A stretch of 64,000 bases of DNA from Methylobacterium aerolatum (GCF_022179085.1 NZ_BPQE01000016.1:90424-154423), one strand, 5' to 3'. Counted from the first letter of the stretch, positions 26,860 through 35,677 are shown. Notes: a model not told the origin generated them from the letters alone. A program made the numbers and translations.

Positions 26860-28814
26860 TCGAACCAGGGCGCCAGGACGCCGCCGTGCCGGTGGCCGAT
26901 CCAGCTCTGGTCGTCGCTCAGGTCATGCCGCTCGACGCCGGCGGGGTTGTCGAGGCCGCCGGGCCCGGCCTGGAGGTCGCCGCCGTTCAGGATGACGGGG
27001 GACGCGGCGCGGACCGTCAGGGCGCCAGCGGGCGCCAGGAACAGGCCGCCCTGCGGCACGAGCTGGAGTGAGGATTGCGGTCCGGCGAACAGGGTGCTCA
27101 ACCCCGCCGGCCGGGCGACGACCACCGGGAGGTCTCGCGCCGTGGCGGTGATGGAGGGCGCCTCGAGCGCCATGTTGCCGTAGGCGGTGATCACCCCGCC
27201 GTCGTTGACGATGGAGCGCGCGGCGGTGAGCTGGAGGCCGTTGGCCGCGTTCATGACCCCGCCCGCCGTCGAGACCGTGGAGAGGCCCCGCCTCCGGCAC
27301 AGGATCCAGCAGCTCTTGCTGAAGACGAGGCTGCCGGAGGTCTTCGCCGCGTTGAGGATCGAGCCGGCAGCGATGGTCAGGGCGCCGTCCTGCGCGTCGA
27401 TCTCGCCGGAGTTGACCACCTGGTCGGCGGAGATCGCCACCGATCGGCCGACGATGTAGGCGAGCTGGCCGGGGATCCGCAGGTCGCCGGCATCGATGCG
27501 CCAGACCCGCACGGTCTTCGAGCCGAGCCAGCCCATCCGCTTCCTGCGGACGAAGACCAGCCGCGGTGCCCCGCCATCGACCGCACCGACGACATCGACC
27601 GTGTTCGAGACGCTGGCGGCGTTGATTGCAACGGCACCGTTCGAGAGCAGCCTCCCCGTGTTGTTGGAGACGGTACCGCCGGCGGTGACGGACAGGTCGC
27701 CCTCCGAGGCGAAGGCGATGGCGAGCCGGTCGGCGCCTTCGCTGAGGAGCCGGATGTCGCCCGTCGCCGATAGGGTGACCGCGCCCTTCGAATCCGGGTC
27801 GGCGCCGTCCCGGCGGGTGCCCGTCACGATCCCGCGCAGGTCGAGGTCGCCGCCGGTCGCCTTCAGCGTGACCGCCCCCGAGAGGGAGGCGAGGCTGCCC
27901 TGCCCGGCCGGGGCGTTCAACACCTCGATCGACGGGGCGACGATCGTCAGGGCCTTCTCGGCCTGGATCTGCCCACCCCGGACGCTGACCTTGCCGTCCG
28001 CCGTGATGGCGAACTCGCCGATGGAGGCGAGGCCCCGTCCCGCGAAGGCGACGCCGGCCCCCTGCGCGGAGACGGCGATCCGCACCCGGCTCGCCGAGAG
28101 CGCGCCACGGGGCGTGACGTCGACGAGGACCTCGTCGGACTGGCCGCCCAGCGCCTTGGCGGACGCCCAGGGCCGCAGGGTGCTGTTGGCCGGCACCGTC
28201 CCGTCGAGGGTGACCTCGTGGTTGCCGGCGAGCAGGGCGATGTCCGCGTTCGGGCTGGCCGAGCCGTTGACCACGGGCCCGTCGATCTTGAGCCGCCCCG
28301 CGATGAGCTGCAGGGAGGTCATGGTCCCGGTGAAGCCGCCGGGCCCGACCGCGATGTCGCCGCCGCCGCTGCCCAGGATGACGTTGCCGGAGGCCGTGGT
28401 GGACACCGGCCCCGTCGAGAGCGCAACGCCCCCGGCATTGACGACGCTGCCGCCGTCGATGGCGATGCCGTTGGGGTTGGCGACGATGACATGGGCGCGG
28501 GAGCCCAGCACCGCGAGCGGCCCGGTCCAGACCGTGCGTCCGGTTCCGGTCACGCTGTTGACGATGGTGTTAGCGCCGACCGACCGGTTGTCGAGCTGCA
28601 CCCCCGCCGCGGGGACCGAGAAGGCGGAGTACTGGTTGAAGCTCGTCCCCCGGCTCGACGCCGGCGCGATGCCGACGGTGATCCGGCCGGAGGCGGCGGT
28701 GGAGACTGTCGTCGCCGTGGCGCCGCTCGGGACGACGGCCGGCGTCTGGGCCGAGGCCGGCCGGACCACGATCGCCGCGAGGGCCGCGGCCGCAAGGAGG
28801 ACCGCCGGCCTCAT
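26856..28814 (-). CDS. Short two-partner secretion exoprotein (TpsA with haemagglutinin N-terminal domain)
   Basis: The 652-aa secreted protein has a signal peptide (VLLAAAALAAIVVRPASA) and a TPS domain with NPNGI at 113-117 (VANPNGIAID). The NPNL site is altered: the aligned stretch reads VGANTIVNSVTG. The body is a beta-helix without toxin-like tail. Around residue 500 a short basic insertion contains two cysteines (CWILC), unusual for a TpsA. The gene overlaps IalB upstream and tpsB downstream by 4 bp each. It may be an adhesin using the same TpsB as the large protein. Confidence 0.88.
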   Translation of the reverse strand: MRPAVLLAAAALAAIVVRPASAQTPAVVPSGATATTVSTAASGRITVGIAPASSRGTSFNQYSAFSVPAAGVQLDNRSVGANTIVNSVTGTGRTVWTGPLAVLGSRAHVIVANPNGIAIDGGSVVNAGGVALSTGPVSTTASGNVILGSGGGDIAVGPGGFTGTMTSLQLIAGRLKIDGPVVNGSASPNADIALLAGNHEVTLDGTVPANSTLRPWASAKALGGQSDEVLVDVTPRGALSASRVRIAVSAQGAGVAFAGRGLASIGEFAITADGKVSVRGGQIQAEKALTIVAPSIEVLNAPAGQGSLASLSGAVTLKATGGDLDLRGIVTGTRRDGADPDSKGAVTLSATGDIRLLSEGADRLAIAFASEGDLSVTAGGTVSNNTGRLLSNGAVAINAASVSNTVDVVGAVDGGAPRLVFVRRKRMGWLGSKTVRVWRIDAGDLRIPGQLAYIVGRSVAISADQVVNSGEIDAQDGALTIAAGSILNAAKTSGSLVFSKSCWILCRRRGLSTVSTAGGVMNAANGLQLTAARSIVNDGGVITAYGNMALEAPSITATARDLPVVVARPAGLSTLFAGPQSSLQLVPQGGLFLAPAGALTVRAASPVILNGGDLQAGPGGLDNPAGVERHDLSDDQSWIGHRHGGVLAPWFE

Positions 28815-29365
28815 CGGACCTCACCCAGGCTCGCGAGCGCCGTGTTGAAGCCCGCGAGCGGGACCGCGACGTCGGCGGCCTGTCCCTTGCCGGTCCAGAG
28901 GCGGACGCTGAGCCCCCTCCCCTGCCGGAGTTCGCGCGCGATCCGGCCCGAGAGGTCGAAGCCGCCGTGGCAGCCGGATGCGTTGCAGGTTTCAAAGAGG
29001 ACCTTGAACGGCCGGCCGCGATCGACGCTCAGCACCATTCCCGGTGCGAGGTAGCCCCCGAGAGGGGTCGAGACGATCACGGCGAACCGGTTCGGATGCC
29101 CGGCCGGCAGCACGGTGACGAGGAACACCGTCTGACCCGTCTCCTTGGCGACCTGCCGCTGCATCGCCTTGCAGGCCCGGGGCGCCGCCTTGCCGTCAGC
29201 TGGCAAGGACGCGGGCGCCCTGCCCTCGCAGATCACCTCCCAATCCCCGAACCGGCGGATCTCCGGCTGCGCGGGCGAGGATGCCGGGGCCATGCCGTCC
29301 TCGGCCATCACGGGGCCGACCGTCGCCACGGCCAGCAGCGGGACGACACCCAAGGCTCTCCACAT
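28811..29365 (-). CDS. Invasion-associated locus B (IalB) family periplasmic protein
   Basis: The 184-aa protein has a signal peptide (RALGVVPLLAVATVGPVMA) and the IalB core: RRFGDWEVICE, then C...Q, PGMVLSVDRGRPF and FETCNASGCHGGFDL. Four cysteines suggest two disulfides. The frame is open up to a GTG at 29485, but the ATG at 29365 gives a clean signal peptide. IalB proteins occur in Bartonella and many free-living Rhizobiales, usually as single genes of poorly known function. Here it is the first gene of the TPS operon and overlaps the short TpsA gene, which suggests a role in exoprotein biogenesis. Confidence 0.82.
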   Translation of the reverse strand: MWRALGVVPLLAVATVGPVMAEDGMAPASSPAQPEIRRFGDWEVICEGRAPASLPADGKAAPRACKAMQRQVAKETGQTVFLVTVLPAGHPNRFAVIVSTPLGGYLAPGMVLSVDRGRPFKVLFETCNASGCHGGFDLSGRIARELRQGRGLSVRLWTGKGQAADVAVPLAGFNTALASLGEVR

Positions 29366-29732
29366 GCCGCGACAGGACCACCGTCCCGCGATTGCCCTCG
29401 TCTCGTCCAATGCATGCAACATCCCGCAAACCGAGGGACATCGCAGTGTCCTTCGGATCAGGCCTCGAACTTCAAGGGGAATCACCTGAGTCGCTCAGGT
29501 TAAACACCCGTGATTCGTGCATCCTTAGCGATCTTTTGGCGGGACTTGAAGTGAACAATCCGATATTTTGCAGATTTATTCAGGATCTCTACTTCAGATT
29601 GATCTATAACACCGTCAATTTCACGAAAAGTTGCGACTTCGAAGCCCGGCTCACGGCGCACAGCATGGCGGCAACCCGAGGCTCCGGACTCGGTCAGCAC
29701 CAGAAACTTCGGCGGCGACCAGGGTGAGGGCT
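29366..29732. other. Gene-free, partly AT-rich region upstream of the secretion operon
   Basis: No convincing gene is visible. Part of 29510-29640 is much richer in A/T than the flanks and should contain the promoter of the minus-strand secretion operon. I could not fix -35/-10 boxes. Confidence 0.4.
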
Positions 29733-29880
29733 GGACCATCCCTTCGATGGGCCAGCGCTCCCGAGACAGGGACCTGGCATGACGGATCCCGCGGTTGCGG
29801 CCGCGTTTGCTCGGGATGACGGGCGTGATGCCGTTCCTGCGGAGGTCGGTGCACGGCCAATCGACGTCGGTGCCCCCGTT
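29733..29880 (-). mobile_element. IS5-family transposase remnant
   Basis: On the minus strand the text LRRNGITPVIPSKRGRNRG, followed by ERWPIEGMV, matches the C-terminal catalytic region of IS5-family transposases (ARGITPVIPxKxxR, then RxxIExMF). Only about 45 codons remain, without start, with disrupted sequence after EGM, and no terminal repeats are visible. It marks an old insertion beside the secretion locus. Confidence 0.7.
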
Positions 29881-30084
29881 GGCACTCAGCCGGCGGCTCC
29901 GGCCCGGCCTTACCCTCGACGTCCAGACGATACCAATTCTTTATTGGCGCAGGGTTTTTCACACGGTGATTCAATAACCTTAGGTTGCGCACAGTTCCGC
30001 GATAGCTTAATCATTCTTCATAAGGCGCTCGGTGCGGCGAATCAGCCGAGAACTTGCCGGAACGGCTGCCTTGAGGGGGCACGC
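29881..30084. other. Gene-free leader region of lipoprotein gene
   Basis: No gene is visible. The AT-rich stretch around 29930-30030 is the likely promoter region for the lipoprotein and patatin genes. Confidence 0.35.
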
Positions 30085-30813
30085 ATGGTGAAGACTGTCC
30101 TCGTGCAGCGAATTCTGCTCGCGTTGACGCTCGCGACCGCCCTCCAGGCGTGCGATTCCCCCAGTGCCCATATCGATCGCCTGTCGTTCGGGGAGACGGA
30201 TGTCCTCAGCACGACAGGAAATCTCAGGTTGATCACCCAACGGGCCCGCCTCGTCGACGGTACCCGGACGATGGTCATGTGCACAGAGCCGAGCCCGGAC
30301 TACGCCGTGGCCTTCGGAGCAAAGGCCACCGCCAACGCCAGGGTGAGCATCACCGGCTCAGGCGAAGGCGAAGGCGGCGGCACCTTCGAGCGCAGCGAGC
30401 AGATCACGGCCCTCGAAGGCCGCAACGCGGGCGTGCTCGCCCTGCGCGACGGGCTCTACACCGCCTGCCAAGCCTACGTGAACGGCGTGATCGGCCACGA
30501 CGCCTACGCGTTGATCCTGAGCCAATACGGCAACCTGCTCGTGGCCCTGGCCGGGGCGCCCGCGAGCGTGACGGTCAGTGTCCCGGCCGACGCGACCGGC
30601 AAGGGCGCGGCGACTGCCGCCGCGATCGCCAAGGCCGTGGCGACAGCCGGCGGAGCGGTGAGGGGCAACGACGCGGTGGCCGCGCTCCTCGTCACCTGCC
30701 TGAGCACCTTCGACCGGTCGCGTGAGCCCTCAGTCGGCAATCGTCTCCTGACCAGGGATTTCTGCCGCCAGGTCCTGCAGAGCACGCTGAAGAAGGCCAA
30801 CCGGCCGATCTGA
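30085..30813 (+). CDS. Predicted lipoprotein of unknown function
   Basis: The 242-aa protein begins with a lipoprotein signal (RILLALTLATALQAC), lipobox LQAC with Cys23. The mature part has text TMVMCTEPSPDYAVAFGAKA and a later Ala-rich helical section (GKGAATAAAIAKAVATAGG). I do not recognise a family with certainty. The ATG at 30085 follows GAGGGGGC. The patatin gene follows after 86 bp on the same strand, so the two may be co-expressed. Cys pairs outside the lipobox (CTE, ACQAY, TCLST, DFCRQ) may form disulfides in the periplasm. Confidence 0.75.
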   Translation: MVKTVLVQRILLALTLATALQACDSPSAHIDRLSFGETDVLSTTGNLRLITQRARLVDGTRTMVMCTEPSPDYAVAFGAKATANARVSITGSGEGEGGGTFERSEQITALEGRNAGVLALRDGLYTACQAYVNGVIGHDAYALILSQYGNLLVALAGAPASVTVSVPADATGKGAATAAAIAKAVATAGGAVRGNDAVAALLVTCLSTFDRSREPSVGNRLLTRDFCRQVLQSTLKKANRPI

Positions 30814-30899
30814 ACGAGTCGCCCCCGCCGACGGACGAGCCGGACAGGCATTGCAGCCGTGGCTGAACACAGCGGCCACGGCAACGGGAGAGGTTTGCC

Positions 30900-33377
30900 A
30901 TGGTTTGCGTGGATTCCGAACTGAACACGCCACCGCCCACAATGCCCGAGCCTGCGGAGCCGGTTGTCGAGACCTTCACGCAAGTCTTCGCGGGCGAATG
31001 CGCCGACATCGCGCAACGTCGCCGGAACTTGCTGGGCGACAGCGCCGGCCGCCTCCCCGAGGGCGGTCCGCCGACGGTCGAGAACGGGTTCGTGGGTCTC
31101 GCCCTGTCGGGCGGCGGCATCCGGTCCGCCGCCTTCTCCCTCGGAGTGCTCCAGGCGCTGGGCAACCGCGACCTCATCAAGCGCTTCGACTACCTCTCGA
31201 CCGTGTCCGGCGGCGGCTACATCGGGACGACGCTCTCGATCGGCCTGTCGGAGGGTAGGGGCTTCCCGTTCGGACGAGGCAGTACCGAGGCGGGTGAAAC
31301 CCCGATCACGCGGCATATCCGGGACAACACCCGCTACCTCTTCCCCAACGGATTCTCGTCCATCGTCACGGCCCTCGTCGTCTACCTGCGCGGCCTCGCG
31401 ATGAACCTGCTCGTCGTCCTGCCGGTCATGCTGGCGTCGGCGGCGGTCATGGTCTTCTTCACTCCAACGATGGACCATCTCAAAGGGGCGAAATGGCCAG
31501 GAAAGATCCTCGGCATCCTGCCCGATCGTTTCGACTGGTCCGTGACCATCATTGTGTTCATTCTCGGAGTAATCGTGTGGATCGGCTATGCCATCGCCGC
31601 ATCGATCAGGCTGACACCCAATGCGAAGCGGCGTGAATTCTCAGTCGCGATCTTCGCTTGCATTTTGATCGGCCTCGCGATCCTTCCGATCATCGAAGTC
31701 CATACGCTCCTTCTCAAGGCCTTGTACCTGCCGTCCGATACGGCGGCCGCCTCCCCTGGAGCGGGGGGTGGCGGATTCACCGTGGGCTTCGGCTGGCTGA
31801 CGCATCTCGTGGCCTTCCTTGCCCCGGTCGCCGCATTGCCCTTCGTCCGCCGCATCGCCGAACAGGCCGTGACGGAGGTGACGGGAACCTGGGGGGGATT
31901 CCTCAAGATCCTAGCGAGCCGGGCCTTGCTGCTCCTTCTCGCAGCGGCCGCTCCGGCAATCCTCTGGCTCTGCATGATGCATCTGGCCTTCTGGGCCACG
32001 GTGGACATCGCCCGGGGTTGGCCGGCAGCTCCGGGATTCCTGGCGGCCATGTTCGGCTGGGGGCAGTCCTGGCTGCAGACCTTGCCCGATCCGTGGTGCC
32101 ACCTGGGGGGCGCACTGGTCTACCTGTTGGCGGCCCTCGCGATCCTCGTGTCCTGGCTTTCCCTCAGCGTCAACGCGAACTCCCTGCATCAGCTCTACCG
32201 GGACCGGCTCGGACGAACCTTCCTCGTGAAGGAGCCCCCCGTTGATGACGCCTCCGATCCGGAGCCGGGGATCGCCTTCATGGACGATCACAAACTGTCC
32301 GCTCTCGCGCCGGATCGCGGCCCGTACCATCTCATCAATGCCGCGTTGAACGTCCCGGGCTCCGCCTACGCCAACAGGCGCGGTCGCAACGCGGACTTCT
32401 TCGTGTTCAGTCGACGCTTCGTGGGCAGCGATCTGACGGGCTACGTCTCGACGCCCTGTGCCGAGAAGGCCGTCTATCTCCTGACCACGGGGACCGCGAT
32501 GGCGATTTCCGGAGCGGCCGCCGCGCCGAACATGGGGATGGCCTCCGTTCAGCCGCTCTCGCCGACGATCGCGCTGTTCAATGTCCGTCTCGGGCGCTGG
32601 TTGTTGCATCCTCGCAAAATCGCCGAGGAGGCCAGGGATGCCATGGCGAAGAAACGCAGACGGCCTCGTGCAGCGTCGCAGAGGAAGCGCCCGTCCTACG
32701 GGGCCAAGCCCGGTCCGTGGTATCTCTTACAGGAGGCTTTCAGCAAAACCGGGTTCGACTTCGGGAAAACGGCCGATGAAGCCCTCTCCACCAAACAGGA
32801 ATTCGTCTTCCTGACCGATGGCGGGCACATCGAGAACCTCGGAATCTACGAACTGCTCAAGCGTCGGTGCCGTGTCATCGTCGCCATCGACGGCGAGGCC
32901 GATCCCGATCTCCGGGGTGCCTCCCTCACCCAGCTCGAACGCTTCGCCCGCATCGACCTCGGAACGCGGATCATCATCGATTGGGGCGCGATCGCGGATC
33001 GCACGCGGGACACCTCTCAGCGCGTCCGCGACAGGACGGTCAGGACCGAGGCAGGGCCTCACGTCGCCCTCGGCCTGATCGATTATCCTCCACCCAGCGG
33101 GGTGGGGGCCCGCGAAGTGGGCGTGCTGGTCTACGTCAAGGCTTCGCTGAGCGGGGATGAGGCGTCCTACGTGATGGCATACAAGGCTCGCAACCCGTCG
33201 TTCCCCCACGAGAGTACGGCGGACCAGTTTTTCAGCGAGGAGCAATTCGAGGTGTATCGCGCCCTCGGCGAGCACATCGTGAAACGATTTCTCGATCAAT
33301 CGGATCGAGCATGTTGTCATTACTTCCACAGAACCGAGATACGGGCGATCCTCCACCAAGCCCTCGGGATTTTCTGA
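30900..33377 (+). CDS. Patatin-like phospholipase with internal membrane domain
   Basis: The 825-aa protein has a split patatin domain. The oxyanion motif GGGIRSAAFSLG is at 71-82, and the nucleophile region STVSGGGYIG puts Ser103 in a VSGGG context instead of GxSxG. The catalytic Asp640 is in LTDGGHIENLGIYELLKRR. Between them (about 160-430) lie six to eight hydrophobic segments, so the enzyme is probably anchored in the inner membrane. Related large bacterial patatins share the DGGHxENLG text. Substrate is presumably membrane lipid. The preceding lipoprotein gene may be functionally linked. Confidence 0.85.
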   Translation: MVCVDSELNTPPPTMPEPAEPVVETFTQVFAGECADIAQRRRNLLGDSAGRLPEGGPPTVENGFVGLALSGGGIRSAAFSLGVLQALGNRDLIKRFDYLSTVSGGGYIGTTLSIGLSEGRGFPFGRGSTEAGETPITRHIRDNTRYLFPNGFSSIVTALVVYLRGLAMNLLVVLPVMLASAAVMVFFTPTMDHLKGAKWPGKILGILPDRFDWSVTIIVFILGVIVWIGYAIAASIRLTPNAKRREFSVAIFACILIGLAILPIIEVHTLLLKALYLPSDTAAASPGAGGGGFTVGFGWLTHLVAFLAPVAALPFVRRIAEQAVTEVTGTWGGFLKILASRALLLLLAAAAPAILWLCMMHLAFWATVDIARGWPAAPGFLAAMFGWGQSWLQTLPDPWCHLGGALVYLLAALAILVSWLSLSVNANSLHQLYRDRLGRTFLVKEPPVDDASDPEPGIAFMDDHKLSALAPDRGPYHLINAALNVPGSAYANRRGRNADFFVFSRRFVGSDLTGYVSTPCAEKAVYLLTTGTAMAISGAAAAPNMGMASVQPLSPTIALFNVRLGRWLLHPRKIAEEARDAMAKKRRRPRAASQRKRPSYGAKPGPWYLLQEAFSKTGFDFGKTADEALSTKQEFVFLTDGGHIENLGIYELLKRRCRVIVAIDGEADPDLRGASLTQLERFARIDLGTRIIIDWGAIADRTRDTSQRVRDRTVRTEAGPHVALGLIDYPPPSGVGAREVGVLVYVKASLSGDEASYVMAYKARNPSFPHESTADQFFSEEQFEVYRALGEHIVKRFLDQSDRACCHYFHRTEIRAILHQALGIF

Positions 33378-33441
33378 GGTCGCGCGCCTTTCGGCGCAGG
33401 AATCTGGCCGGAACGGTCACGACGGCCTTTCGACCACACGT

Positions 33442-33472
33442 CGTCATTGCGAGCGTCAGCGAAGCAATGACG
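33442..33472. repeat. Interspersed palindromic element
   Basis: CGTCATTGC (33442-33450) and GCAATGACG (33464-33472) are perfect inverted repeats; the centre AGCGTCAGCGAA shares GCGAAGCAAT with the element at 13513. It lies between the convergent patatin and peptide-transporter genes and could serve as a transcript end. Confidence 0.65.
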
Positions 33473-33523
33473 GTGGATGAGACGCTCCGTCGTGACCTTT
33501 CCGGCCAGGCTCCGAGGACCACC

Positions 33524-34504
33524 CTACGCCCGCCCCTCCTGCACGGCATGGCAGGCGACGCCCGCGTGCAACTCCGGCACCTCGGCGCGGCAGCGGTCGT
33601 TCGCCAGCGGGCAGCGGGGGTGGAAGGTGCAGCCGGGGGGCGGGTCGATCGGGTTCGGGATCTCGCCCGAGACCGGCACGCGGGCGCGGCCCACATGGGC
33701 GAGGTCGGGCACCGCGTCGAGAAGCATCCGCGTGTAGGGGTGGCGCGGCGTCGCGAAGAGGTCTTTGGCGGCGGCGACCTCCACGAGGCGGCCGAGATAC
33801 ATCACGCCCACCCGGCTCGCCATGTGGCGTACCACGGCGAGGTTGTGGGAGATGAACAGGTAGGTGAGCCCCAGCCGGTCCTGCAGATCGCGCATCAGGT
33901 TGAGGATCTGCGCCTGGACCGAGACGTCCAGCGCCGAGGTCGGCTCGTCGCCCACCAGGAACTCCGCTTGGCTCGCCAGCGCCCGGGCGATGGCCACCCG
34001 CTGGCGCTGCCCGCCGGAGAACTCGTGCGGGTACTTTTTGGAATCGTCCGCGTGGAGGCCGACGAGTCCCAGAAGCTCGCCGACGCGGGCGCGGATCGCA
34101 GCCTCTCCCTGAATCAGGTTGAAGGCGCGGATCGGCTCCGCGATGATCCGGCCCACCCGCCAGCGCGGGTTCATGGAGGCGTAGGGGTCCTGAAAGATCA
34201 TCTGGATGCGCGAGCGCAGGCGGCGCCGGGCGGTCTCCTCGCGGGGGTCGGTCATCGACACGCCGGTGATGCGCACCTCGCCCCCCGAAGGTGGCAGCAG
34301 GCCGACCACCATCCGCGCCACGGTGGACTTGCCGGAGCCCGATTCCCCCACGATGGCGAAGGTCTCGCCCTTCGCGATCGTGAAGCCCACCCGGTCCACG
34401 GCGGTGAGATACTTCTTCGGCTCGCGCTCGATCACCCGATTCAGCCAGGGCTTCGAGACGTCGAACCGGCGGCGCAGGTCGGTGACTTCGACGTAGGCGC
34501 TCAC
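33524..34504 (-). CDS. Dpp/Opp-type peptide ABC transporter ATP-binding protein (DppF-like)
   Basis: The 326-aa ATPase has Walker A GESGSGKST, Q-loop IFQDPYASMNPR, signature [15 protein letters not shown], Walker B LVGDEPTSALDVS and the C-terminal oligopeptide domain with CTFHPRCPLANDRC, whose cysteines bind an iron-sulfur cluster in some DppD/F proteins. GTG at 34504 overlaps the stop of the partner ATPase (GTGA) and is preferred to the upstream open frame. It is the last gene of the minus-strand importer operon. The substrate could be peptides, glutathione or nickel; nothing here decides. Confidence 0.9.
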   Translation of the reverse strand: MSAYVEVTDLRRRFDVSKPWLNRVIEREPKKYLTAVDRVGFTIAKGETFAIVGESGSGKSTVARMVVGLLPPSGGEVRITGVSMTDPREETARRRLRSRIQMIFQDPYASMNPRWRVGRIIAEPIRAFNLIQGEAAIRARVGELLGLVGLHADDSKKYPHEFSGGQRQRVAIARALASQAEFLVGDEPTSALDVSVQAQILNLMRDLQDRLGLTYLFISHNLAVVRHMASRVGVMYLGRLVEVAAAKDLFATPRHPYTRMLLDAVPDLAHVGRARVPVSGEIPNPIDPPPGCTFHPRCPLANDRCRAEVPELHAGVACHAVQEGRA

Positions 34505-35481
34505 GCGGCTTTCTCCGCTGCATCGTACAGGTGGCACGCCACCCGGCTCTCCCCCACCGGGATCGGCTCCGGCCGCTCGACGTGGCAGCGGGCGAAGACC
34601 TTCGGGCAGCGGGGGTTGAAGGCGCAGCCGCGCGGGATGGCCGTGAGGCGGGGCATCGATCCGGGGATCTGGCTCAGGCGTTCCGCGTCCTGCGAGAGCG
34701 TCGGGATCGCGCCCATCAGGCCGGTGGCGTAGGGGTGGTGCGGTGTGGCGATCACCGACGCGACGGGGCCGATCTCGGCCACCCGCCCGGCATACATCAC
34801 CGCCACCCGGTCGGCGGCCTCGGCGATCACGCCCATGTCGTGCGTCACCAGCATCACCGCCGTGCCGTGCTCCCGGCAGAGGCGCTTCAGCAGCGTGATG
34901 ATCTGCGCCTGCACCGAGACGTCGAGTGCCGTCGTCGGCTCATCGGCGATGATCAGTTCCGGCTCGGCGGCGAGCGCCAGGGCGATCACCACGCGCTGGC
35001 GCATCCCGCCGGAGAACTCGTGCGGATAGCCGTCGATCCGCCGCTCGGGAGCGGGAATGCCCACTTCCGCCAGCAGATCGATGGCGCGGGCGCGTGCCGC
35101 CTTGGCCGACAGGCCGGTATGGGTGCGCAGCGTCTCGACGATCTGGTCGCCCACCCGGAACAGCGGATCGAGCGACGTCAGCGGATCCTGGAAGATCATG
35201 CCGATGCGCTGGCCGCGGATCCGCCGCATCGCCTCGGGGGGCAGGTTGTCGATGCGCTCGCCGCGCAGGCGGATCTCGCCCCCGGCGATCCGGCCCGGCC
35301 GGTCGATCAGCCCGATCACCGCCGCGCCGGTCACCGATTTGCCCGCGCCGGACTCACCGACCACGCCCAGGATCTCGCCCCGGCCGATGTCGAAGGACAC
35401 CCGGTCGATGGCGGTGAGCGGCCCGCGCCGCGTGTCGAAGGCGACCGTGAGGTCGCGCACGGAGAGGACGGTGTCGGTCAT
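34501..35481 (-). CDS. Dpp/Opp-type peptide ABC transporter ATP-binding protein (DppD-like)
   Basis: The 326-aa ATPase has Walker A GESGAGKS, Q-loop MIFQDPLTSLDPL, signature FSGGMRQRVVIALALA, Walker B LIIADEPTTALDVS, and C-terminal CAFNPRCPKVFARC. ATG at 35481 begins the canonical MTDTVLSVRDL; the open frame further upstream is repeat-derived. A 140-bp palindromic element separates it from the upstream permease gene, so it might be expressed at a different level from the first half of the operon. Confidence 0.9.
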   Translation of the reverse strand: MTDTVLSVRDLTVAFDTRRGPLTAIDRVSFDIGRGEILGVVGESGAGKSVTGAAVIGLIDRPGRIAGGEIRLRGERIDNLPPEAMRRIRGQRIGMIFQDPLTSLDPLFRVGDQIVETLRTHTGLSAKAARARAIDLLAEVGIPAPERRIDGYPHEFSGGMRQRVVIALALAAEPELIIADEPTTALDVSVQAQIITLLKRLCREHGTAVMLVTHDMGVIAEAADRVAVMYAGRVAEIGPVASVIATPHHPYATGLMGAIPTLSQDAERLSQIPGSMPRLTAIPRGCAFNPRCPKVFARCHVERPEPIPVGESRVACHLYDAAEKAA

Positions 35482-35508
35482 GGGGTGCGGGGTCCGATGA
35501 CAGAGCGT

Positions 35509-35648
35509 TCTCCCACCCGCGACCTCATCCCGAGGCGCGCGCGCCGCGCGCCTCGAAGGAGGGCACCAGAGGCCGCGCGATCTCTGGAGCCCTCCTTCGA
35601 GGCCTCCGCTGCGCTCCGGCACCTCAGGATGAGGTGAAGGGTGGGAGA
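35509..35648. repeat. Nested palindromic intercistronic element within the peptide transporter operon
   Basis: Three nested inverted pairs are visible: TCTCCCACCC/GGGTGGGAGA (35509-35518/35639-35648), ACCTCATCC/GGATGAGGT (35522-35530/35627-35635) and CCTCGAAGGAGGGC/GCCCTCCTTCGAGG (35551-35564/35589-35602). Such long mosaic palindromes are dispersed in alphaproteobacterial genomes (RIME-like). Transcribed, this would fold into a large hairpin. Confidence 0.8.
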
Positions 35649-35677
35649 GGGCGGAGGTGCGCGCAGTACGGAGTCCA

